Positions 1-6,467 of a stretch of DNA of 10,542 bases are shown here, in pieces. The notes under the pieces were generated by a model. That model worked only from the letters and a program-made list of their open reading frames with translations, did no database searches and was not told where the DNA came from. The position numbers and the translations under genes were made by a program. Positions within the stretch are counted from its first letter, which is position 1. Every line of letters starts with the position of its first letter. Source of the DNA: JALZOC01 sp038320555 (GTDB taxonomy: Bacteria; Acidobacteriota; Vicinamibacteria; Vicinamibacterales; 2-12-FULL-66-21); the NCBI GenBank assembly GCA_038320555.1, contig JBBQEJ010000173.1:1-10542 (forward strand). The letters are read 5' to 3'.

Positions 1-128
1 ACGTCGGCAACTCCGAAGTCGCGATCCACAACGACGATTGCTCGCTCTCTCGGGTACCCATTGCCATGCGCGGCAGTGTAGGACATCTGATCGATTCTGG
101 CGATCGATCTAATTCGCGACTTTAACCA
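1..128 (+). other. Possible 3' end of an upstream gene (unassigned)
   Basis: On the plus strand, frame 3 stays open from position 3 to a TAA at 123-125 and encodes about 40 residues, with fairly GC-rich third positions in its first half. The peptide has a faint resemblance to an FHA domain: VGNS near the start, then SLSR, then IDSGDRSN. The usual FHA histidine and the Asn-Gly pair are missing, so this is not a firm call. Frame 1 is also open as far as a TAG at 79-81. A strong hairpin begins 15 bases after the frame-3 stop, which would fit a gene end. A 7-bp inverted repeat (89-95 / 103-109) lies inside. It may equally be noncoding. Confidence 0.25.
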
Positions 129-140
129 CGGGCTGCTAGG

Positions 141-195
141 CGTCATGCGGCTCGCCGGCTACCCGTACAAAATTCTCGGTGCGAGCCGCATGACG
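141..195. repeat. Perfect 15-bp inverted repeat (hairpin)
   Basis: Arms CGTCATGCGGCTCGC (141-155) and GCGAGCCGCATGACG (181-195) are exact reverse complements around a 25-base loop that includes an AT-rich stretch. Outside the arms, short pieces (GGCT 131-134 with AGCC 201-204) could extend the stem with mismatches. No T-tract follows on either side, so a classical intrinsic terminator is not shown. It may be a terminator for a gene upstream, a structured RNA element or a dispersed palindromic repeat. Confidence 0.7.
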
Positions 196-228
196 GGCTA
201 AGCCACAGACGAATACCTGCAAACACAG

Positions 229-270
229 ACAGTCCGCTACTACAATTCAACAGACCGCTAGTACAATAAA
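229..270 (+). repeat. Tandem 21-bp repeat upstream of the PPIase gene
   Basis: Two adjacent 21-base units (229-249 and 250-270) match at 17 of 21 positions. Each starts ACAG[T/A]CCGCTA and each contains TACAAT (241-246 and 262-267), which is one base away from a consensus -10 box. Further ACAGAC copies lie at 205-210 and 225-230, about 20-25 bases apart. A repeat of two helical turns in the upstream region of a gene looks like a paired operator or promoter duplication, but no convincing -35 box sits at the right spacing. Confidence 0.55.
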
Positions 271-331
271 GTAGAGAGTCTTCACTCATTGTTTTTCTCG
301 TATTCGGCCATTCCATTCGAGGCTATTCGGT

Positions 332-1390
332 TTGACTAGACTGTTTTCTTCAATGCTGGTGGTGGCCACCGTGGCCGGTGCGGCCGCGTGCCGGAAGCCG
401 CCAGCGTCTTCGGCGAGCACGGCGACGGCGGCGACATCAGGCACGCCCGCTCCCGCGGGTCAGACGGCGCAGCCTGCGGCTCCCACGCCTCCCAAGTCGA
501 TGCCGGCGCAGTTGCCGGCCGTGCTTGCGCGCGTGAACGGCGAGGAGGTCACCAAGGCTGATTTCGATCGGCTGATCACGAACATGGAGGCAAGCGCCCG
601 TCAGCCCGTGCCGGCCGAGCGGCGCGACGAGATTTTTCGCAAAGCGCTCGACGAGCTGGTGACCTACAAGGTGCTCTCGCAGGAAACACGCGCGCGCAAG
701 ATCGCCGTGACCGACGAGGAGGTGGAGAGCACTATCAAGCAGATGCGGTCGCAACTTCCAAACGAACAGGAATTCAAGAAGACGCTTGCGGCGCGCGGGG
801 TCACGCTCGAGAAGCTCAAGTCGGACACGCGACTCGACCTCAGCATCAACAAGATGATGGAGGCAGAAGCCGCAACCCAGCCGGTGCCGGGTGACGCGCA
901 GGTGCGCGACTTCTACGACAAGAATCCCGACAAGTTCAAACAGGACGAAGCGTGCCGGGCGAGCCATATCCTCTTCAAAGTGGAGGAGAGCGCCGACGCC
1001 GCGACGACAAAGAAGGCGAAGGACCAGGCCGAAAGCGTGCTGAAGCAGGCGCGTGCCGGCGCCGACTTCGCCGAGCTTGCCAGGAAATACTCCGCCGACG
1101 GCAGTGCGCAACAGGGCGGAGACCTGGATTTCTTCACCAGGGGCCAGATGGTCCCCGCGTTCGACCAGGCCGCGTTCGCGCTCAAGCCGGGACAGATCAG
1201 CGATATCGTCACCACGCAGTTCGGGTACCACATCATCAAGGTCACCGAGCGCCGTGCCGCTTCCACCGTCGCGTTCGAGCAGGTCAGCGCGCGGATCAAA
1301 GAGTACCTGACCGAACAGCAGAAGCAGCAGAAGGTCGGGGCGTTCATCGAGTCGCTGAAGCAGAAGGCGAAAATCGAGGTGCTCGTCTGA
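332..1390 (+). CDS. Parvulin-type peptidyl-prolyl isomerase, probable lipoprotein (SurA/PrsA-like)
   Basis: This is a predicted extracytoplasmic folding chaperone that isomerises Xaa-Pro bonds in exported or outer-membrane proteins. The 352-residue product opens with a short basic-hydrophobic signal segment ending AGAAAC. Cys20 is a plausible lipidation site, although the lipobox is weak because Ala replaces the usual Leu. An Ala/Pro/Thr-rich spacer (about 21-62) follows, then a SurA_N-like helical domain starting at RVNGEEVTKADF (67-78). A PpiC domain spans about 208-308, recognisable by ASHILFKV, GADFAELARKYSADGSAQQGGDL and FGYHIIKV. A Gln/Lys-rich helix closes the protein. The start is TTG at 332, with GAGG at 319-322 nine bases upstream. 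ATG at 353 is an alternative that would leave the signal segment very short. The stop overlaps the start of the xdhC-like gene. The family is clear. Whether it is closer to SurA or PrsA cannot be settled by eye. Confidence 0.9.
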   Translation: MTRLFSSMLVVATVAGAAACRKPPASSASTATAATSGTPAPAGQTAQPAAPTPPKSMPAQLPAVLARVNGEEVTKADFDRLITNMEASARQPVPAERRDEIFRKALDELVTYKVLSQETRARKIAVTDEEVESTIKQMRSQLPNEQEFKKTLAARGVTLEKLKSDTRLDLSINKMMEAEAATQPVPGDAQVRDFYDKNPDKFKQDEACRASHILFKVEESADAATTKKAKDQAESVLKQARAGADFAELARKYSADGSAQQGGDLDFFTRGQMVPAFDQAAFALKPGQISDIVTTQFGYHIIKVTERRAASTVAFEQVSARIKEYLTEQQKQQKVGAFIESLKQKAKIEVLV

Positions 1391-2232
1391 ACGAGGAAGT
1401 GCTCGCAGCAGCCGCGGAGGCGCTCGCCCGTGGCGAGAGCGTCGCGCTCGTGACGGTGGTTCGCGCACAGGGGTCGACCCCCCAGCGCGACGGCGCGAAG
1501 ATGCTCGTCTGGGCCGACGGCCGCACGGTCGGCACGATTGGCGGGGGCTGCTACGAGAATGACGCATTCTGGAAAGCCCGCGAGGCAATCGCCACGGGCC
1601 GGCCGTCGCTCCTGCACTACGAGCTCAACGACGACTTCGCACAGGAAAACGGGCTCATTTGCGGAGGACGGATGGACGTGCACATCGATCCGCTCGCCCC
1701 TTCGCCGCGCCTGTTCATCATCGGCGCGGGACACGTCGGCCTGCATCTCGCGAAGGCAGCGGCGGAGGTGGGGTTCCGGATCCACGTCGTCGACGACCGG
1801 GAGAAGTTCGCCAACACCGAGCGCTTCCCCGGCGCGGTCGTCGTCGTCGAGCCGATTCCCGAGTGGCTTCATCGAGCAGAGATTCCACCCGCGTCGTACG
1901 TCGTGGTCGTGACGCGCGGCCACCAGCACGATCTCGGCGCGATGCGCGCCCTGGCGGCTCGTGATCTCAGGTATCTCGGACTGATTGGCAGCCGGGCCAA
2001 GGTGGCGCGTATCTCGGATGTGCTCCTTGGCGAAGGCATGCCCCCCGAGTGCCTGGAGCGCGTGCACGCGCCGATTGGTCTCGAGATTGGCGCCGTGACG
2101 CCGGCGGAGATTGCGATCAGCATCCTCGCGGAGCTGATTGCCGTCAGTCGAGGTGTGGACACGAGCCGGCTGTCCATGCAAAGAACGGCAAGAACGACAG
2201 CCGTGAAGGGCGTGCAGGTCAAGTCCGAATGA
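1387..2232 (+). CDS. xdhC: XdhC/CoxI-family molybdenum hydroxylase maturation factor
   Basis: XdhC-family proteins bind molybdenum cofactor, protect it and promote its sulfuration and insertion into xanthine dehydrogenase-type enzymes in the cytoplasm. The product has the two expected domains. The N-terminal XdhC_CoxI part carries GSTPQRDGAKML (29-40), GTIGGGCYEN (49-58) and ICGGRMDVHI (91-100). A Rossmann-type C-terminal domain carries FIIGAGHVG (110-118), VTRGHQHDL (175-183), YLGLIGSRAK (196-205) and IGAVTPAEIA (234-243). Start choice: CTG at 1387 forms a CTGA overlap with the preceding stop, has GAGGT at 1376-1380 six bases upstream and gives 281 residues. GTG at 1399 (277 residues) is possible but has no well-spaced ribosome site. 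No ATG lies near. The stop overlaps the next gene by ATGA. The enzyme it serves is not in the window. The family call is strong; the exact client is unknown. Confidence 0.88.
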   Translation: MNEEVLAAAAEALARGESVALVTVVRAQGSTPQRDGAKMLVWADGRTVGTIGGGCYENDAFWKAREAIATGRPSLLHYELNDDFAQENGLICGGRMDVHIDPLAPSPRLFIIGAGHVGLHLAKAAAEVGFRIHVVDDREKFANTERFPGAVVVVEPIPEWLHRAEIPPASYVVVVTRGHQHDLGAMRALAARDLRYLGLIGSRAKVARISDVLLGEGMPPECLERVHAPIGLEIGAVTPAEIAISILAELIAVSRGVDTSRLSMQRTARTTAVKGVQVKSE

Positions 2233-3605
2233 CGGGGTCCGACCCCGATCCTTCCTCCGCGCGCGAGTCGACCGCAGGCACCGGTTCGATCCTGATCCGC
2301 AACGCGACGATCGTGACCATGAACGATCGTCTCGACATCGTCGATGGCGCGGTGAGCGTCCAGGACGGCCGCATTGCCTCGGTCGGCGCGGCGCCTGAGC
2401 GCCGTCACGCCAAAGTGATCGACGCCGGGGGCGGATATCTCCTGCCGGGATTCATTCAAACCCACGTTCATCTCTGTCAGACACTGTTCCGCGGCTCCGC
2501 CGACGACATGCCGCTGCTCGAGTGGCTGAAGCGGCGTGTCTGGCCGTTGGAGGCCGCCCATACCCCCGCGACCCTGCGCGCATCGGTGCGGCTTGCCGCT
2601 TCAGAACTGCTCCTGTCGGGCACAACCTCCGTCCTGACCATGGAGACCGTTCACGACACCGATGTCGTCTTCGAGACGCTGGGCCAGATGGGCCTCCGGG
2701 CATCCGTCGGCAAATGCATGATGGACGCCTCAGACGATGCGCCGTCGCGGCTGCAGGAGCAGACATCGCGATCGATCGATGAAAGCCTTGCGCTCAAGAA
2801 ACGATGGGACGGCGCGGCCAACGGGCGGCTACGCGCCGCGTTTGCGCCGCGGTTCGCGGTGTCCTGTTCGCGCGAGCTGCTCGAGTCGGTGGCGGCGTTG
2901 TCGGCGCGGGAGCAGACGCTCGTCCACACCCACGCGTCAGAATCGCGCGACGAAGTGGAGGTCGTCCGCCGCCTGTCGGGAGGCTTCTCGAACCTTGAGT
3001 ACCTGGCCGATACCGGCCTCGCGACGTCGCGGCTGTGTGCCGCGCATTGCGTATGGGTGACCGAGCGCGAGCAGGAGGTTCTCGCCGAGCGCGACGTGAA
3101 GGTCCTTCATTGTCCGGGGTCGAATTTGAAGCTGGGATCCGGCATCGCCCCTGTCGCCGAGATGCGGGCGCGGGGCATATCGGTATCGCTCGGGGCGGAC
3201 GGCGCCGCCTGCAACAACCGGCTCGACATGTTCGACGAGATACGGCTCGCCGCGACTCTGCAGGGGATTCGACATACGCCCGGCACGCTCCTGGCGCGTG
3301 ATGCCATCTGGATGGCGACGCGTGAAGGCGCGCGTGCGCTCGGACTCGAGAAGGAAATCGGCTCCATCGAGGCGGGGAAACGCGCGGACCTGATCGTTGT
3401 CGAGCGCGATCGCCCCCACCTGGCGCCCGATCGCGACCCGTGGTCGACCCTGGCGTACGCGGCGCGGGGCACCGACGTGCGACTCACGATGGTGGGCGGC
3501 GAGGTGCTCGTCGACCGGTTCAGCTTGGCGCACTTCGACGCCGATGCCATCACCGCCGAGGCCCGGACTGCCGCTGACGAGCTGTCCTCCCGCGCAGGGG
3601 TCTGA
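2229..3605 (+). CDS. Atz/Trz-type metal-dependent amidohydrolase (deaminase)
   Basis: This is a cytosolic amidohydrolase of the group that includes 5-methylthioadenosine/S-adenosylhomocysteine deaminase, 5'-deoxyadenosine deaminase, guanine-type deaminases and chlorotriazine hydrolases. It should hydrolytically deaminate or dechlorinate a heterocycle using one bound metal. In 458 residues the metal ligands are visible: HVH at 79-81 in LLPGFIQTHVHLCQTLFRG, H235 with the proton-shuttling E238 in HTHASE, H273 in AAHCVW and D324 in SLGADGAACNNRLDMFDE. A composite domain (ILIRNATIVTMN and ADLIVVE) frames the barrel. ATG at 2229 overlaps the preceding stop, with AGGT nine bases upstream, and no other in-frame start precedes the conserved region. 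The first codons lie on a palindrome that encodes GSDPD. Its stop also lies in a related palindrome. Co-transcription with the XdhC gene hints at purine-type substrates, but specificity cannot be read from sequence. Confidence 0.88.
   Translation: MTGSDPDPSSARESTAGTGSILIRNATIVTMNDRLDIVDGAVSVQDGRIASVGAAPERRHAKVIDAGGGYLLPGFIQTHVHLCQTLFRGSADDMPLLEWLKRRVWPLEAAHTPATLRASVRLAASELLLSGTTSVLTMETVHDTDVVFETLGQMGLRASVGKCMMDASDDAPSRLQEQTSRSIDESLALKKRWDGAANGRLRAAFAPRFAVSCSRELLESVAALSAREQTLVHTHASESRDEVEVVRRLSGGFSNLEYLADTGLATSRLCAAHCVWVTEREQEVLAERDVKVLHCPGSNLKLGSGIAPVAEMRARGISVSLGADGAACNNRLDMFDEIRLAATLQGIRHTPGTLLARDAIWMATREGARALGLEKEIGSIEAGKRADLIVVERDRPHLAPDRDPWSTLAYAARGTDVRLTMVGGEVLVDRFSLAHFDADAITAEARTAADELSSRAGV
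2233..2247. repeat. Palindrome CGGGGTC-C-GACCCCG at the amidohydrolase start
   Basis: A perfect inverted repeat with 7-base arms and a 1-base centre starts four bases downstream of the first base of the amidohydrolase start codon. It encodes part of a GSDPD segment that lies before the conserved domain. The same GGGGTC-N-GACCC core recurs at the end of this gene (3597-3608). Confidence 0.75.
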
Positions 3606-3647
3606 CCCTGGGTCCACCTGGCCCAGTAGGTGAGAGGCTCGGACCCC
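3597..3647. repeat. Structured inverted repeat spanning the amidohydrolase stop codon
   Basis: GGGTC-T-GACCC (3598-3608) is a perfect short palindrome that contains the amidohydrolase TGA stop. On a larger scale GGGGTCTGA (3597-3605) can pair with TCGGACCCC (3639-3647) with one G-U pair. An inner stem CTGGG (3608-3612) / CCCAG (3622-3626) can form within it. No T-run follows, so this is either a non-classical terminator or a dispersed palindromic element. It lies immediately upstream of the hrcA promoter. Confidence 0.6.
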
Positions 3648-3650
3648 GTG

Positions 3651-3656
3651 TATAAT
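3651..3656 (+). promoter_or_regulatory. hrcA operon -10 box (TATAAT)
   Basis: This is a consensus -10 hexamer placed 5 bases before the CIRCE operator, so transcription would begin at about 3662-3665, inside the operator. No good -35 hexamer is seen 16-18 bases upstream. That region is occupied by the GC-rich inverted repeat. Confidence 0.65.
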
Positions 3657-3661
3657 CATAC

Positions 3662-3688
3662 TTAGCACTCGCATGGTTAGAGTGCTAA
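3662..3688. promoter_or_regulatory. CIRCE operator, HrcA binding site
   Basis: TTAGCACTC (3662-3670), nine bases, then GAGTGCTAA (3680-3688) is an exact match to the CIRCE consensus. The symmetry continues outwards so that 13-base arms (3658-3670 and 3680-3692) are perfectly complementary. CIRCE is the operator bound by HrcA. Its place between a TATAAT box and the hrcA start shows autoregulated, heat-inducible control of the hrcA-grpE-dnaJ unit. It ends six bases before the hrcA ATG, leaving no room for a normal Shine-Dalgarno sequence. Confidence 0.97.
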
Positions 3689-3694
3689 GTATTC

Positions 3695-4738
3695 ATGACA
3701 CGCCATCCTGAGCTGCCCGAACGGGATAGACGAATTCTGGGGGTCCTGGTCCAGGCCTACATCCACCAGGGCGAACCCATCTCGTCACTTTGGCTTGCGA
3801 ATCGCGGTTTTGGAGTGTCGTCTGCAACTCTCCGGAACATCATGGTTCGCTTGGAAGAGCAGGGTTACGTCCGCCAACCGCATACATCCGCGGGACGAAT
3901 GCCGACGGACCTCGGCTACCGGCTGTACGTCGACCAGCTCCTCGCCGAACGGAAGTGGTCGAGGCCTGCGCCTCACGTTGAGGCGCGCCTGCGCAGCGCC
4001 GGCACCGTCGAGAGCCTGCTGTCGCACGTATCCCACGAAGTCTCACGCGCGTCGCATCAGGTAGGATTTGCAATCGCACCCGATATGACCATGCTCGAAC
4101 GGCTGGACTTCGTGCCGCTCGACGGCGGAAAACTGCTCGTCGTCGTCGTCGCGGCCGGCGGCCACGTGACGCACAAAGTGATTGAGCCCTCGGAAGAGTA
4201 CGAACCCGGCGAGCTTCAGGAGGCGGCCAACTACCTCAACCACGAGTTCAAGGGCCGATCGCTCATCGAGGTGCGTCAGGCGGTCCTCGAGCGGTTGAGC
4301 GAAGAGCGTACGCTGTACGATGAATTGATGGCGCGCGCATTGCGTCTGGCAAGCACGACGTTCGAAGGCATCGATCCGGTGCCCACCGTGTTCATCCAGG
4401 GCACTTCGCTCCTCCTGGAGGACATGGGCTCCGAGGATGCCGAGATAACGCTGACGACGTTGCGGACCCTGCTGCGGATGATTGAAGAAAAGACGCGCCT
4501 CGTGCAGCTGCTTGACGATTACATGGGAACCGACGGGATAACGGTGGTGATCGGACGCGAGCACCACGCTCCGGACCTTCAGCATTTCAGCCTCGTCGCG
4601 TCGACCTACTTCGACGGCCATGGCACCGGTGCCGTCGGGGTGATCGGTCCGACGCGCATGCGCTACTCGCGCGCGATAAATGCGGTCGACACGCTCTCGA
4701 GAGCGATCAGCCGCATGGTCAACGGCAAAGACATGTAG
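3695..4738 (+). CDS. hrcA: Heat-inducible transcription repressor HrcA
   Basis: HrcA is the cytosolic repressor that binds CIRCE and shuts off class I heat-shock genes. Its folding depends on GroEL, which links repression to chaperone load. The 347-residue product has the N-terminal winged helix with the conserved run SSATLRNIM (42-50), LEEQGY (53-58), QPHTSAGRMPT (61-71) and GYRLYVDQLL (74-83). The GAF-like and dimerisation part ends in the family signature GPTRMRY (318-324) followed by a helix. The length is typical. The ATG at 3695 is the only sensible start, but it has no Shine-Dalgarno sequence because CIRCE ends six bases before it. Translation may therefore be weak or depend on an unusual short leader. 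It is first gene of hrcA-grpE-dnaJ. dnaK, often in this operon, is not present here. Confidence 0.97.
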   Translation: MTRHPELPERDRRILGVLVQAYIHQGEPISSLWLANRGFGVSSATLRNIMVRLEEQGYVRQPHTSAGRMPTDLGYRLYVDQLLAERKWSRPAPHVEARLRSAGTVESLLSHVSHEVSRASHQVGFAIAPDMTMLERLDFVPLDGGKLLVVVVAAGGHVTHKVIEPSEEYEPGELQEAANYLNHEFKGRSLIEVRQAVLERLSEERTLYDELMARALRLASTTFEGIDPVPTVFIQGTSLLLEDMGSEDAEITLTTLRTLLRMIEEKTRLVQLLDDYMGTDGITVVIGREHHAPDLQHFSLVASTYFDGHGTGAVGVIGPTRMRYSRAINAVDTLSRAISRMVNGKDM

Positions 4739-4778
4739 CTTCCGCCTTCAGGCGGAAGCTCGATCCTTCAGGCGGAAG
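4737..4778. repeat. Hairpin plus direct repeat between hrcA and grpE
   Basis: AGCTTCCGCC (4737-4746) and GGCGGAAGCT (4751-4760) form a perfect 10-bp stem with a TTCA loop, starting inside the hrcA stop codon. The 14-base right part, CCTTCAGGCGGAAG, is repeated at 4765-4778, 20 bases on. A TTTTT run lies later at 4795-4799, too far away for a standard terminator. It may attenuate or process the message between hrcA and grpE, or be one of the small palindromes common in this genome. Confidence 0.75.
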
Positions 4779-4812
4779 ATCATATTCCCTTGAGTTTTTC
4801 GAGACACCTACC

Positions 4813-5322
4813 GTGGAAGACAACACAACAAAAGACACCTCGAGTGCCGTGAACGGCGCGGCGGCCACGACAGCCGAACCGTCAGAACTTCAGCGACAGC
4901 GCGACGAGTACTACGATCTGCTGCTGCGGAAGTCGGCGGAGTTCGACAACTATCGGAAGCGGGTCGATCGCGATCGACAGACGTTGTCGGACGCGGCGGC
5001 CGCGAGCATCATCGAAGAGCTGCTCCCGCTCATGGACGATTTCGAACGCGCACTCAAGGCGGAGGGAGGCGCCGAGGCCGGCGAGTCGTACCGCCGCGGC
5101 GTTGAGCTCATCCATCGCCAACTCGGCGAGATCCTGCGCAAACGCGGCGTGCGCCCCATCGAGGTGCTCGGCGCCGACTTCGATCCGTACTACCACCAGG
5201 CTGTCGCACACGAGCCGGCGGAGGGACGGCGAGAGGGAGAAATTATCGAAGAGTTCCGGCGCGGATACATGCTGGGTGACCGGCTCCTGCGGCCGTCGAT
5301 GGTAAAGGTGGCCAAAGGGTGA
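4813..5322 (+). CDS. grpE: GrpE nucleotide exchange factor
   Basis: GrpE is the cytosolic dimeric cofactor that releases ADP from DnaK and so resets the chaperone cycle. The 169-residue product has a polar, disordered N-terminus (about 1-23) and a long charged helix for dimer formation, with LLLRKSAEFDNYRKR (36-50) as the family hallmark. IIEELLPLMDDFERAL (66-81) follows, then the C-terminal beta domain with FDPYYHQAV (123-131) and RRGYMLGDRLLRPSMVKV (149-166). The start is GTG at 4813 with only a weak GAGA at 4801-4804. It lies 74 bases after hrcA, behind a hairpin. Its stop overlaps the dnaJ GTG by four bases, which implies translational coupling of the two co-chaperones. Confidence 0.95.
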   Translation: MEDNTTKDTSSAVNGAAATTAEPSELQRQRDEYYDLLLRKSAEFDNYRKRVDRDRQTLSDAAAASIIEELLPLMDDFERALKAEGGAEAGESYRRGVELIHRQLGEILRKRGVRPIEVLGADFDPYYHQAVAHEPAEGRREGEIIEEFRRGYMLGDRLLRPSMVKVAKG

Positions 5323-6467
5323 GCAGCGTGACCAAGCGCGACTACTACGAGATACTTGGGATCGAGCGGCAGGCGACGGAACAGGAAATCAAAAGCGCAT
5401 ATCGGAAGCTCGCGCTGAAGTTCCACCCCGATCGAAACCCAGGCGACCACAAAGCGGAAGAGTCCTTCAAGGAGGCGGCCGAAGCGTATGCCGTGCTCGC
5501 GGATCGCGAGAAACGCGGCGCGTACGATCGGTTCGGTCACGCCGGGGTCGCGGGCGCCGGCGCAGGCGGCGGGTTCGATCCGACGATCTTTGCGGATTTC
5601 TCCGACATCTTTTCCGGCCTGGGGGACGTCTTCGGGCTCGGCGACATCTTCGGTCAGCGCCGCCGCCGAGGCGGACCGCAGCGGGGATCCGACCTGCGCT
5701 ACGACCTCGAAATTTCGTTCGAGGAATCCGCAGCCGGCACGGAGACTTCGGTCCAGATTCCCCGTGAAGAAACGTGCGAAACCTGCAAGGGATCGGGCGC
5801 GGCCGAGGGCACGTCAGCCGAAACATGCAGCCAGTGTCGCGGGTCTGGCCAACTGCGCTACCAGCAGGGCTTCCTGTCTGTCGCCCGGCCGTGCTCGAAT
5901 TGCCGCGGCACGGGCAAGACGATTGCGAAGCCCTGCCAGACGTGCCGAGGCGCCGGGCGCGTGGCCCGCGAGCGCAAGCTGACGGTGAAGATTCCGGCGG
6001 GAATCGCGACGGGCCAGCGGTTGCGCCTCTACAGCGAAGGGGAACACGGATCGGCCGGCGGCCCGCCTGGCGATCTCTACGTCGTCGTGCATGTACATGA
6101 ACACTCCTTCTTCCATCGCGAGGAGGACGACCTGTACTGTGAAATGCCGATCAACTTCCCGACCCTCGCGCTCGGCGGGAACATCAAAGTGCCGACGCTC
6201 GATAGCCGCGAGGACCTGCACGTGCCGGCGGGCACACAGCCCGGCACGCGGTTCAAACTGCGCGGAAAGGGCATGCCGCACGTGAACGGCCGTGGCCACG
6301 GCGACCTCCACGTGATCGCGCGCGTCGCGGTCCCGAAGAAGCTCACCAAGGAGCAGAAGCACCTCCTCGAGGAACTCGGACGCACCCTGCCGCAGGAAAA
6401 GCTGGACGACGAAGGGGACGGCGAGGAGAAGCCGTTCTTCGAGCGCGTCAAAGATATTTTTGGGTAG
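5319..6467 (+). CDS. dnaJ: Chaperone protein DnaJ
   Basis: DnaJ delivers unfolded clients to DnaK and stimulates its ATPase. This is a full-length type I Hsp40 of 382 residues. It has a J domain starting KRDYYEILG with HPD at 36-38, a Gly/Phe-rich linker (about 73-118) and four CxxCxGxG zinc motifs (C153/C156, C170/C173, C192/C195, C206/C209). The C-terminal client-binding domains contain LRLYSEGEHG and LHVPAGTQPGTRFKLRGKGMP. All key residues are present. Start: GTG 5319 overlaps the grpE stop (GTGA). GTG 5328 is equally likely because it gives the family-typical MTKRDYYEILG, has AAAGGG (5314-5319) eight bases upstream and shortens the product by three residues. It is the last chaperone gene of the CIRCE-controlled unit, and prmA follows after 18 bases. 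Confidence 0.97.
   Translation: MSSVTKRDYYEILGIERQATEQEIKSAYRKLALKFHPDRNPGDHKAEESFKEAAEAYAVLADREKRGAYDRFGHAGVAGAGAGGGFDPTIFADFSDIFSGLGDVFGLGDIFGQRRRRGGPQRGSDLRYDLEISFEESAAGTETSVQIPREETCETCKGSGAAEGTSAETCSQCRGSGQLRYQQGFLSVARPCSNCRGTGKTIAKPCQTCRGAGRVARERKLTVKIPAGIATGQRLRLYSEGEHGSAGGPPGDLYVVVHVHEHSFFHREEDDLYCEMPINFPTLALGGNIKVPTLDSREDLHVPAGTQPGTRFKLRGKGMPHVNGRGHGDLHVIARVAVPKKLTKEQKHLLEELGRTLPQEKLDDEGDGEEKPFFERVKDIFG

Noticed and set aside
119..195. Hairpin region considered as an integron attC site
   Set aside because: The inverted arms are perfect and lack the unpaired bases of attC. No GTTRRRY core site faces the CTTTAAC at 120-126, and no integrase or cassette is seen.
952..1386. Upstream extension of the xdhC frame inside the PPIase gene
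   Set aside because: The frame is open for a further 145 codons, but the peptide is Arg-rich, unlike any XdhC N-terminus, and the segment encodes the parvulin domain in another frame. The CTG/GTG starts at 1387/1399 fit the family length.
437..1588. Long open frame (383 codons) on the minus strand across the PPIase gene
   Set aside because: The translation is Arg/Leu/Gly-rich without any recognisable motif. It lies opposite a well-supported gene and extends because the plus-strand gene has strong GC third-position bias.
913..2181. 422-codon open frame on the minus strand across the PPIase and xdhC genes
   Set aside because: It crosses two genes with clear family motifs on the plus strand and has none itself. 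It is a typical shadow frame in high-GC DNA.
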